64,000 bases of DNA from UBA8958 sp964571695 (GTDB lineage: Bacteria; Desulfobacterota; Syntrophia; Syntrophales; UBA8958). A program made the translations under genes and the position numbers. The stretch is taken from the NCBI GenBank assembly GCA_964571695.1, contig CAZNDG010000005.1, positions 1-64,000 on the forward strand, in the 5' to 3' direction. Under the pieces are notes generated by a model. That model searched no databases, was not told the origin of the DNA, and saw only the letters and a program-made list of their open reading frames with translations. Below, in pieces: positions 1 through 7,650 of the stretch. Position 1 is the first letter of the stretch. Every line of letters starts with the position of its first letter.

Positions 1-205
1 TGACACGGGCAAAGCCGTTGTGCGGATCGCCGCAGTCAAGATACCTATGGATCACTTTCTCAACATAGGGTCGCCAGAATCCGTATTGCCTGGAAAAATG
101 ATCGTCATAAATGCCGACGAATGTTTCAAAGCAATCCTCCACACAGCGGTAGTAATCCGAAGACTGCGGATTCCTTGGACGATAAACGGCGGCAGGAAGG
201 GACAC
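1..205 (-). CDS. IS91-type transposase, N-terminal part, cut by left edge
   Basis: The reverse strand encodes about 68 residues that resemble the N-terminal zinc-binding region of IS91/IS801-type transposases: a YRPRNPQ stretch, then YYRCVED, QYGFWRPYV and YLDCGDPHNGFARV, which is the usual start of that family. The frame is closed by a stop just upstream, and the first usable start is GTG at 205, preceded by GGAG at a good distance. The catalytic part would lie outside the window, so it cannot be said whether the element is intact. It marks a mobile-element boundary next to an AT-rich, gene-poor stretch. Confidence 0.65.
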   Translation of the reverse strand, partial: MSLPAAVYRPRNPQSSDYYRCVEDCFETFVGIYDDHFSRQYGFWRPYVEKVIHRYLDCGDPHNGFARV

Positions 206-1008
206 GATCTTTCTCCAAAAAAGAGAACATCATGCCGCCATAATGTAGAACGGACATTCTATTTGTCAAGGTAGATTTTCACGGGGGAAGATCGCTGATT
301 ACGCATCGATAAAATGAATTTTCACTTTTTTCCAGAATAGTGCATCGCTTCTACATTAGACCCCATCAAGGCATGAATCAATGCCAACAAGCCTAAAATT
401 CCAGCAAGTCATACGCCTTTTGTGCATTTCTCAGGGCCTTAGAATAGTCGCCAAGGTCAATATATGTTTCCGCCTGAAGGATATGGGGTTGTAATGATAT
501 ATCTTGTGGAATAAGTGCATCGAAACAACCAAGGTTTCCTCGCGAAAAATTTCTCTCGTATGAATGCTTATTCCCGGCCGTGATATTTTTATCCAGGTAT
601 TCTGTACACTCAAAAAGTTTCTGATAATTATTCCAATAAACACAAAACCCCGTCTCTTTTCAGAAACGGGGTTTCAGTCATTGTGTCCATGCAACTCATC
701 AAAATAACTTCAGATTAGTTGCCAGCATCGGGATAGTTTTATTTGATGCTCCCTCTTAAATTTTTTGCAGGTATAAAGTCAAGGAGATTATCCTCTGTCA
801 GTAGCTCCGTTTTTGAAATAGACTCCATTGAGTTTCAAATCCGATGCTGGGGCCAAGAAAGAAGAAGCTTGAATATATCTTGGTAATGAGGGATATTCAA
901 GCAATGATCTTTTGCACTTGCATCGCAACGGATTAGCCGGCTTACGGCAGAAGCACACCTTGCCGTTCGGGGATGGGACCCCGGCGGGAGATAAGGGAGG
1001 AGGAGGCA
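206..1008. other. AT-rich gene-poor stretch with small remnants
   Basis: No intact gene is visible. The GC content is clearly below that of the flanking genes. It contains a start-less reading frame remnant (393-647, listed separately) and a hairpin with arms AAACCCCGT (645-653) and ACGGGGTTT (666-674) around a 12-nt loop, which could be an old terminator. The last part leads into the methyltransferase gene, whose purine-rich ribosome site lies just before 1009. Confidence 0.4.
393..647 (-). pseudogene. start-less remnant with a TPR-like tail
   Basis: On the reverse strand a frame of about 85 codons runs from a stop near 660 to the TAG at 393-395 and contains no ATG or GTG start. Its last 30 residues (AETYIDLGDYSKALRNAQKA) look like one tetratricopeptide-type helix pair, and the upstream part has ordinary protein-like composition. 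I read it as the 3' remnant of a degraded gene. The family is uncertain because a single TPR-like repeat is weak evidence. Confidence 0.3.
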
Positions 1009-1800
1009 ATGACCAAGGATCTGCTCTACAACGAAGCGACGGCGGCGACTTCCGCTGAGGAAATGGTGGAAATGGAGGAGGACGGCGAATACCGGCGGCA
1101 ACTGGCCCTGTTTTCCCAATCATCCACGGAGAAGGGGATCGAACTGGTAAGAATAGGTGAAATAATCGCCCGGCTGGACCGGCGCGGGTCGTTTCTCGAT
1201 ATTGGCGCCGGTGGCGGCCATCTGACCATTCCCGTTTCCACCTCTTTCGACGCCACGACGGTGGTGGAGCCGAACGCGAAGCAGGCCGCATATCTCCGGC
1301 GCCGCTGCCCCCAATTCCGGATCATCAACGATGCCTGGGACAACGTTGCCCTCGGTTCGGAGCGCTTCGATTTCATCCTCTGTTCCCACGTCCTCTATTA
1401 CATCGCCGAGGGCAAATGGCTCGACACCATCGCGAAGATGTACACCCATTTAGATGATCGGGGCTGCCTCGCCATCGTCATTCAATCGCCCATCGGCGAG
1501 GTTGCCGAATTTTTCAATTACTTTACCGATTATGATGTGAATATCCTGAGCTTGTGGCGTGATCTGATCGAGATATACGGCGACGGGGCCGTTTCGGTCA
1601 GATACTTCATCAACGAGATATTTACGGAAAACATAGCCGATATGACCGCCATTGGCCTCTTCCTTTTGATCGACCGCCGGTTCCGGGAGCGGGAGGCCGA
1701 GATAAGGGCGTATTTAGCGGAGCGTCACCGGACGCTGGAGGGATACCGGATCAAACAGGAGGAGATCCTCCTGGTCATCGAGGGAAAGGACGCTTCCTGA
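1009..1800 (+). CDS. class I SAM-dependent methyltransferase
   Basis: A 263-residue soluble protein. Residues about 65-95 carry the SAM-binding motif I (FLDIGAGGGHLTIPV), followed by an acidic VVEPN motif II and a later LCSHVLYYI segment, the usual order of class I methyltransferases. The start at 1009 is chosen because AAGGGAGGAGGAGG lies right upstream; an in-frame ATG at 973 would add 12 non-homologous residues. The substrate cannot be told: the C-terminal half has no motif I recognise. It stands alone between two AT-richer gaps, so the neighbours give no clue. Confidence 0.7.
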   Translation: MTKDLLYNEATAATSAEEMVEMEEDGEYRRQLALFSQSSTEKGIELVRIGEIIARLDRRGSFLDIGAGGGHLTIPVSTSFDATTVVEPNAKQAAYLRRRCPQFRIINDAWDNVALGSERFDFILCSHVLYYIAEGKWLDTIAKMYTHLDDRGCLAIVIQSPIGEVAEFFNYFTDYDVNILSLWRDLIEIYGDGAVSVRYFINEIFTENIADMTAIGLFLLIDRRFREREAEIRAYLAERHRTLEGYRIKQEEILLVIEGKDAS

Positions 1801-2103
1801 GAATCCCTGTCTCCATCCGCACCGGCATCGCCGGCAGCGGGGACGTTGCCATCGTCAGGGCTGTCGCCGTTCTTGGGATTGCCGCGATCGTGAAACCCCG
1901 CGGCCCGGCATGAATAGCCGCCGTTGGCATGGGGCTTCAGATCAGGTGCTTGGCCGACTTGACGTGGAGGCGTCTCGGCCGATATGGATATTAAGCGGGA
2001 ACTAAACTAAGCGGATGTCGAGAGCTTTGCATAACCGTGGAAAAATGGTTCGCAAGTGGCGAATCAAATGTTTTTCGCCGTGGCGAAGCCATTTTTCAAA
2101 GTC
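1801..2103. other. gap without recognisable gene
   Basis: About 300 bases between the methyltransferase and the convergent LysR gene. No reading frame with protein-like features, no strong hairpin followed by a T-run and no repeat seen elsewhere in the window was found. Confidence 0.4.
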
Positions 2104-3003
2104 TCATGTTGTCGGCAGGGATCGGGACACCTCGTCAGCCACGGCCAGAAAGTTGCGCAGGACAAGCGAATCGTGGTTGTGCATACACGCCACGTGGAGG
2201 ATCGTCTCCGCGCCACCGGCGACGGTTCGGAAGACCACTCCCTCAAATCGGGAGCGCTGCATTGAGGCGGGGACTACGGCGATCCCCAGCTCCGCGGCCA
2301 CGAGCCCGACGATCGTGTGGAACTGGGAGGCCTCCAGGACGATGTAGGGGCTGAATCCTTCCCGCTGGCAGAGGGCGATGAGATGGTCGAAATAGCCGGG
2401 ACCCCGCTGCCGGGGGATCATAATAAAGGATTCCTTGGCAAGGAGACGGAGAGGTACTTCCCTCATTTCCTGAAGGGGGTGATTCCGGGACATGGCGACG
2501 ACCAGCGGCTCCCGATATACGGGCGCCACCGCCAGCCCTGCCTCCTCACTCCCCGGAGGCGGTCGCAAAAAACCCACCTGAATCCTCCCCCCCCGGAGGG
2601 CCTCGATCTGATTGCTCGTGTTCATCTCCGTCAGGGAAAGCTCCACCTCCTGGAACCGCCGTCGAAACTCCCGGATCACCGGCGGCAGGACGCTGTAATT
2701 GGCGGAGCCGATGAAGCCCACGGCCAGGCTGCCGATTTCCCCCTTGTCGGCCCGGATCGCCCGGCGCACCGCCTCTTCCGATGCGGCGAGAATCAGCCGG
2801 GCCTCGGCGAGGAATGCCGCTCCCGCCGGTGTGATCTCCACCCTCCGCTTGGTCCGGTTCAGCAGGCGGACGCCGATCTCCTCTTCCAACTGGCGGATCT
2901 GTTGGCTGAGGGGAGGCTGGGAGATGTTGAGGCGCCGCGCCGCCCGTCCGAAATGGAGTTCCTCGGCCACGGCGACAAAATACTGGAGGTGTCTTAATTC
3001 CAT
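2104..3003 (-). CDS. LysR-family transcriptional regulator
   Basis: A 299-residue LysR-type regulator. Residues 1-60 form the standard winged helix-turn-helix (MELRHLQYFVAVAEELHF, then AARRLNISQPPLSQQIRQLE). The rest is a periplasmic-binding-protein-like effector domain of normal length, with the VGFIGSANYS segment typical of the CatR/CynR/BenM branch. It is transcribed away from the ptb-ptb-buk operon across a 166-bp AT-rich gap, the classic arrangement for a LysR protein controlling its divergent neighbour. The ligand is unknown; an acyl-CoA or carboxylic acid is an inference from the neighbouring genes. Confidence 0.9.
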   Translation of the reverse strand: MELRHLQYFVAVAEELHFGRAARRLNISQPPLSQQIRQLEEEIGVRLLNRTKRRVEITPAGAAFLAEARLILAASEEAVRRAIRADKGEIGSLAVGFIGSANYSVLPPVIREFRRRFQEVELSLTEMNTSNQIEALRGGRIQVGFLRPPPGSEEAGLAVAPVYREPLVVAMSRNHPLQEMREVPLRLLAKESFIMIPRQRGPGYFDHLIALCQREGFSPYIVLEASQFHTIVGLVAAELGIAVVPASMQRSRFEGVVFRTVAGGAETILHVACMHNHDSLVLRNFLAVADEVSRSLPTT

Positions 3004-3016
3004 TGATTCGTAAGAA

Positions 3017-3066
3017 ATATTAAATTGAGATGAATAATATATTTTACATTTTAAAAAACCTATAAT
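3017..3066 (+). promoter_or_regulatory. probable LysR-controlled promoter of the ptb-ptb-buk operon
   Basis: The divergent gap holds an inverted repeat ATATT (3017-3021) and AATAT (3036-3040), compatible with a LysR box, and a perfect -10 hexamer TATAAT at 3061-3066. No good -35 hexamer lies 16-18 bases upstream, which fits an activator-dependent promoter. The region is AT-rich, so the short repeat could be chance. Confidence 0.4.
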
Positions 3067-3169
3067 AGACTTCCTCCTGCGTCAACAAATAATTAAAAAA
3101 TTGCATCACGGACCAGCAGCGGGGAGGCCGCTTAGGTGGCGGGCGTCTCCGGAGAAGGGAGAGCCGACA

Positions 3170-4090
3170 ATGATAAGAACACTGAACGATTTCGAGCGGC
3201 TGGCGGGAGAGAAGGGGCCGAAGAAGATGGCCGTCCTGGTTCCCGAAGACGAAGAATTCATGCTGGCGGTCAAGAAGAGCTGGGAGAAGGGATACATCGA
3301 GCCCGTGCTCATCGGCAACGAGGGGAAGATTGCCCAGGCGGCGGAAAAGGTCGCCTTCGATCTGGCGCCCTTCGAGAAGATCGCCGGCGGCGAACTCCAG
3401 GGGATTTCCGACCTGGGCATCAAGATGCTATTTGAAGGTACGGCGCCCATTGCCGGCAAGGGGCAGATCCCCACCTCCTACATTTACCGTTCCATCATCC
3501 GCGCGGAGGCCCGGGCGGCTTCCGGGATGACGGTGAGCGTGGTGACCTTCTGGGAGATCCCCGGCTGCGATCACCTCGTCGCCTTCACCGATACAGGGGT
3601 AAATATCAACCCCGATCTCAATGCCAAGCGGGAGATCGTCAAGAACGCCGTTTTTGCCTACCATCTCCTTGGATTCCCCCGGCCCAGGATCGCCGTCCTC
3701 TCCGGCCAGCGGGAGGTGGGCGGCAAACTGGCATCCTATGAGGATTACGAGGCGCTGCAAGAAGCGGCGGCGGCAGGGGAGTTCGGCGCCTGCGAGATCG
3801 TGGCGGCCACGTCCTTCACGGAGATCTTCCTGGGCGGACGCCAAGGACCGATGGACTACAGCCGCCTCAACAAGGCGGAACTGCCCCACATCCTCCTCGT
3901 GCCCTGTCTAGATACGGGCAATATCATCTGCAAACTCGATTTCTTCCTCGATGTCAACCGCAGCTCCCTGGTGGCCACGTCCCGAGGGCCGGTCTGCATC
4001 CCCGCCCGTTCCGACTTCAGCGACAACATCGTCCAGCAGATCGCCATGTGCGTCGTCCTTGCCGATCGCATGGGAAAGGAGGTGCAGTGA
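3170..4090 (+). CDS. ptb: phosphate butyryl/acyltransferase, first copy
   Basis: A 306-residue member of the phosphate acetyl/butyryltransferase family (acyl-CoA + phosphate to acyl-phosphate + CoA), of normal Ptb length. It shows the family pattern: an N-terminal PKKMAVLVPEDEE strand, a central SVVTFWEIPG and LVAFTDTGVNINPDL region, and a C-terminal LLVPCLDTGNIICK motif. The start at 3170 follows GGAGAAGGGAGAG; the longer in-frame start at 3101 lacks similarity. It is first in a ptb-ptb-buk operon. Chain-length preference (acetyl, butyryl or branched acyl) cannot be read from sequence. Confidence 0.85.
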   Translation: MIRTLNDFERLAGEKGPKKMAVLVPEDEEFMLAVKKSWEKGYIEPVLIGNEGKIAQAAEKVAFDLAPFEKIAGGELQGISDLGIKMLFEGTAPIAGKGQIPTSYIYRSIIRAEARAASGMTVSVVTFWEIPGCDHLVAFTDTGVNINPDLNAKREIVKNAVFAYHLLGFPRPRIAVLSGQREVGGKLASYEDYEALQEAAAAGEFGACEIVAATSFTEIFLGGRQGPMDYSRLNKAELPHILLVPCLDTGNIICKLDFFLDVNRSSLVATSRGPVCIPARSDFSDNIVQQIAMCVVLADRMGKEVQ

Positions 4091-4091
4091 C

Positions 4092-5009
4092 ATGATAAAT
4101 ACATTTAGCGATATTCTGGCCGCGGCCAAGCAGGGCGGCCCCAGGAGACTGGCGATTCCCGTACCCACGGCGGTGGACGTTTCCCTGGCGGCGGCGGCGG
4201 CGACGGCGGGGCTGGCCATCCCCTGCTTTGCCGGCGACGCCGGCGCCATCACGGACCTGGCGGCCGCCACGACGCTTCGGGAAGGGGCCTACGATCTCTG
4301 GGAGGAGAAGGACTCGCGGCGCTCCCTGGCGCGGGCGCTAACTGCCGTTCGTTCCGGCGCCGCCGACATCCTCCTTCAGGGGGGCGTTTCCGCCCCGGAT
4401 TTCGCCGCCGCCCTCCAGGACCGGGAGAAGGGGCTTGGACTCAAGGGTGCGACCGTCAGCTATACGTCCATCTATTCACTGAGGAAGCGGGAAAAACTGA
4501 TCCTCATCACCGACACCTTTCTCAATAACCGGCCGACGTTGGTGGAAAAGCAGCAGATCCTCGCCAATGCCCTGGAACTGGCCCGTCTCCTGGGCATCGA
4601 AACACCGAAAGTGGCGGTCCTGGCGGCGATCGAACAGGTCAATCCCGGCATCCCCTCCACTCTCGATGCGGCGATCCTCGCCAAGATGGGGGAGCGCCGG
4701 CAGTTCGGCAAGGCCATGGTCGAGGGACCCCTGGATATCGATTGCGCCCTCAGCCGGGCGGCGGCGGGGCGCAAGGGGGTGCAGAGCCCCGTGACGGGGA
4801 ACGTGGATGTCTATCTCGTTCCGGAGATCGACACGGGTCACCTTCTGGCCGAGGCCCTGGTCTTCTTCGGCGGGATGCAGACCGTTGGCGCCGTGCTCGG
4901 GACCGCCAAACCAGCGCTCCTGCATCTTCCCTTCGTTACCCATGAAAACCGGCTTACGGAGATCGCCCTGGCGTCCCTCCTCGTCGGGAAAGGAGGCGGC
5001 AATGGATAA
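4092..5009 (+). CDS. ptb: phosphate butyryl/acyltransferase, second copy
   Basis: A 305-residue paralogue of the preceding gene with the same fold cues: RRLAIPVPTAVDVS at the N-terminus, ILITDTFLNNRPTL in the middle and VYLVPEIDTGHLLAEAL near the end. The two copies are clearly diverged, so this is not a recent duplication. ATG is one base after the previous stop, with a GGAGGTG ribosome site inside the upstream gene, so the two are translationally coupled. They may form a hetero-oligomer or serve different acyl-CoA substrates; this is inference. Confidence 0.85.
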   Translation: MINTFSDILAAAKQGGPRRLAIPVPTAVDVSLAAAAATAGLAIPCFAGDAGAITDLAAATTLREGAYDLWEEKDSRRSLARALTAVRSGAADILLQGGVSAPDFAAALQDREKGLGLKGATVSYTSIYSLRKREKLILITDTFLNNRPTLVEKQQILANALELARLLGIETPKVAVLAAIEQVNPGIPSTLDAAILAKMGERRQFGKAMVEGPLDIDCALSRAAAGRKGVQSPVTGNVDVYLVPEIDTGHLLAEALVFFGGMQTVGAVLGTAKPALLHLPFVTHENRLTEIALASLLVGKGGGNG

Positions 5010-6084
5010 TAAAATACGGCAGTTGCTGGTAATCAACGTGGGCTCCACTTCCACGAAGGTGGCCTGGTTCCGGGGCGGGGAACAGGCGGCCCTGGAGAAC
5101 ATCCGCTACCGCAGTGAGGATCTGGCCGCCTTTGCCGACCTGGAAGAGCAGCTTCCCTTGCGGGCGGGGGACGTGATGAAGTTCATGGAGAAAAACGGCG
5201 TTGCCATGGCGGAATTGGATATGGTCGTCAGTCGCGGCGGGCTCGGGAAGCCAGCTCCGGCCGGGGCTTACCGCATCGACGGGGCCATGTGCCGGGATCT
5301 GCTGGCGGGAAAATACGGGAAGCATCCGTCAGCCCTGGGGCCGGCCATGGCGCTCCGTTTGGCGGATAAGTTAGGCCTTCCCGCTATTGTCATCGACGCC
5401 CCGAGCACAGATGAATTCGAGCCGGTGGCCCGCTTTTCCGGCCTTCCGGAGATCGAGCGCAAGAGCGCCTTCCACGCCCTGAACCAGAAGGCGGCGGCCC
5501 GGCGGATGGCGAAAGGCGTCGGGAAGAAATATGAGGAAATGAATGTCGTCGTGGCCCATCTGGGTGGCGGCATCACCGTGGGTGCCCACCGGCGGGGAAA
5601 GGTGATCGACTGCACCCACGGCCTCGGCGAGGGGCCCTTCACCCCCGAGCGGGCCGGTTCCCTGCCCACCCAGGAGCTCCTCGAACTCGCCGTCTCCGGC
5701 AAACTGGAGAAGAAGGCACTCCAGGGTCGCCTGGTGGGTCAGGGGGGGCTGGTGGCCTACCTTGGTACCTCGGACGCCCAACGGGTGGAGGAGATGATCG
5801 CCGCGGGAGATGAAAACGCCAAACTGATTTTCGCTGCCATGGCCTATCAGGTGGCCAAGGACATCGGCGCCATGGCGACGGTCCTTGCGGGCAAACTGGA
5901 CGGTATCGTCCTTACTGGCGGTCTCTCCCATTCCGGACGACTGACCTCCCTAATCTCCGACCGGGTCCGTTTTCTGGCTCCCGTTCATGTCCATCCCGGG
6001 GAGGACGAGATGTCCGCCCTGGCCGAGGGCGGCCTGCGGGTTCTCTCTGGGGAGGAGGATGTCAAGGCCTATGGCCAGCCCTGA
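5002..6084 (+). CDS. buk: butyrate kinase / short branched-chain acid kinase
   Basis: A 360-residue ASKHA-fold acid kinase of normal butyrate-kinase length that makes ATP from acyl-phosphate. Seen are the phosphate-1 loop VINVGSTSTKVAWF at the N-terminus, HLGGGITVGAH with GKVIDCTHGLGEGPFTPERAG in the middle, and GIVLTGGLSHS near the C-terminus. The ATG overlaps the end of the second ptb by 8 bases, after AAAGGAGGCGGC. With the two transferases it gives the full acyl-CoA to acid plus ATP route, expected in an anaerobe living by substrate-level phosphorylation or, in reverse, one that activates acids. Confidence 0.9.
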   Translation: MDNKIRQLLVINVGSTSTKVAWFRGGEQAALENIRYRSEDLAAFADLEEQLPLRAGDVMKFMEKNGVAMAELDMVVSRGGLGKPAPAGAYRIDGAMCRDLLAGKYGKHPSALGPAMALRLADKLGLPAIVIDAPSTDEFEPVARFSGLPEIERKSAFHALNQKAAARRMAKGVGKKYEEMNVVVAHLGGGITVGAHRRGKVIDCTHGLGEGPFTPERAGSLPTQELLELAVSGKLEKKALQGRLVGQGGLVAYLGTSDAQRVEEMIAAGDENAKLIFAAMAYQVAKDIGAMATVLAGKLDGIVLTGGLSHSGRLTSLISDRVRFLAPVHVHPGEDEMSALAEGGLRVLSGEEDVKAYGQP

Positions 6085-6186
6085 ATGCGAACCTTGATGT
6101 TTATAAATCGAACCTTGATGATTGGATCGCCGGTGCATAGCATCAAGTCCGATAGACCGACAATGTATCGACAATGACACACCGGT

Positions 6187-6234
6187 AAAAACCCCCATGC
6201 TTCATGGCAACTCCACGGAGGCATGGGGGTTTTT
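6187..6234. terminator. strong bidirectional intrinsic terminator
   Basis: A perfect 14-bp stem, AAAAACCCCCATGC (6187-6200) and GCATGGGGGTTTTT (6221-6234), with a 20-nt loop. The T-run closing the right arm makes it a rho-independent terminator for the ptb-ptb-buk operon; the A-run on the left gives the same property on the other strand. It lies about 100 bases after the buk stop. Confidence 0.85.
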
Positions 6235-6378
6235 ACGTTCTTGTCAAAAATGCCGACGTCCATTGTTTCGGCATGCCGGAAAAACTGATTGACGTCTTAA
6301 ATTAATCTTTATAACAATACGGAAGGGTTCATTAGAAAAAGTACAAATTCCCATCCTTAGAGGAGAGGTGAGACGAAC

Positions 6379-7563
6379 ATGAAAAAGATGGTGGCGATGA
6401 TCGTATTGGTGATGTTGTTGGCGCCGTTTAATAACCCGGCGGCTTTTGCTCCTTATGGAACGACGGCGGCAGATGCCGCTTCTTCATCCGGACAGGGAGA
6501 CAGGCTTTCAAAGGAGCAGTTGGCGGCCCTGGTGGCGCCCATTGCCCTGTATCCCGATTCCCTGCTGGCGCAGGCGCTGATGGCCTCCACCTATCCCCTG
6601 GAGGTTGCCGAAGCGGGCAACTGGCTGAATCAAAACGCCAAACTTAAGGGGGATGCCCTGACCGACGCCTTGAAACAGCAGAACTGGGACCCCAGCGTGA
6701 AGTCCCTGGTTACCTTCCCGGCGGTCTTGCAGATGATGAGTCAGAATTTGAGCTGGACGCAGCAGCTCGGCAATGCGTTTTTGTCTCAGCAGCAGGAGGT
6801 AATGGCCGCCGTCCAGACCTTGCGGGTCCAGGCGCAGCAATCCGGGGCCCTGAAATCGACGTCCCAGCAAAAAGTTACCAGCCAGCAGCAGAGCGGCCAG
6901 ACAGTGGTGGTCATCGAACCGGCCAATCCGCAGGTGGTTTATGTGCCGAGTTATAATCCCGTCGTCGTCTATGGAAGCGTCTGGCCTTATCCAGCCTATC
7001 CCCCCCCGCCGGTCTATCCTCCCGGTTATGTCGCCGGGGTGGGAATCATTTCGTTCAGCGCCGGTGTTGCCGTCGGCGCGGCCCTGTGGGGGGGATGCAA
7101 CTGGGGCTCTAATTCCGTGACGGTCAACAACACCACCTACAACAACTACACGAAGCAGAATTACAATAATGTAAATGTAAACAACCATAACCGTTACAAA
7201 AACGGACAATGGCAGCACAATCCGGAGCACCGTGGCAATGTCCCTTATGCCAACAAGCAATTACAGAACAAGTATAAACAGGACACCTCCCGCATGGATC
7301 AGCAGCGCCAGCAGTTCAAGGATCAGAAGGGCAAGGAATTCCCACAATCCCAAAAGCAACATCAGCAGAACATGCAAAAAGAAGGGCGCCTGTGGGAGGA
7401 GAAGTCGCGTCCGGAAAGAGATAAAGGCTATCAGGATCGTGATCGGGAACCAAAGGAGCGTGGCTTTGGGGGCAACCAGGGGCGCGAACGTGAATCCAAG
7501 GAACGCGGCCTGGGGGGCGGTCAGGAAAAGTGGGAACGTCACGAGGGGGGACATCACCGCTGA
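6379..7563 (+). CDS. DUF3300 exported protein
   Basis: A 394-residue protein with a signal peptide (KKMVAMIVLVMLLAPF at the N-terminus) and the DUF3300 signature at about residues 50-90 (LSKEQLAALVAPIALYPDSLLAQ, then MASTYPLEV). A Q-rich helix follows, then VVIEPANPQVVYVPSYNPVVVYG, a P/Y-rich strip, a short hydrophobic glycine-rich segment, an Asn-rich repeat region, and a charged R/E/K/Q/G tail. It is probably located in the periplasm or outer envelope. The biochemical function of the family is unknown. It has its own ribosome site (AGAGGAGAGGTG) and no operon partner. Confidence 0.8.
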   Translation: MKKMVAMIVLVMLLAPFNNPAAFAPYGTTAADAASSSGQGDRLSKEQLAALVAPIALYPDSLLAQALMASTYPLEVAEAGNWLNQNAKLKGDALTDALKQQNWDPSVKSLVTFPAVLQMMSQNLSWTQQLGNAFLSQQQEVMAAVQTLRVQAQQSGALKSTSQQKVTSQQQSGQTVVVIEPANPQVVYVPSYNPVVVYGSVWPYPAYPPPPVYPPGYVAGVGIISFSAGVAVGAALWGGCNWGSNSVTVNNTTYNNYTKQNYNNVNVNNHNRYKNGQWQHNPEHRGNVPYANKQLQNKYKQDTSRMDQQRQQFKDQKGKEFPQSQKQHQQNMQKEGRLWEEKSRPERDKGYQDRDREPKERGFGGNQGRERESKERGLGGGQEKWERHEGGHHR

Positions 7564-7650
7564 TTATTATCGTTGCGGGTTTGCCGTCCGCTCAGGCCGA
7601 CCCGCTCTTGAGGATTTCCGCGGCAAAAGGCTTTCCGTAAACATGTCCTC

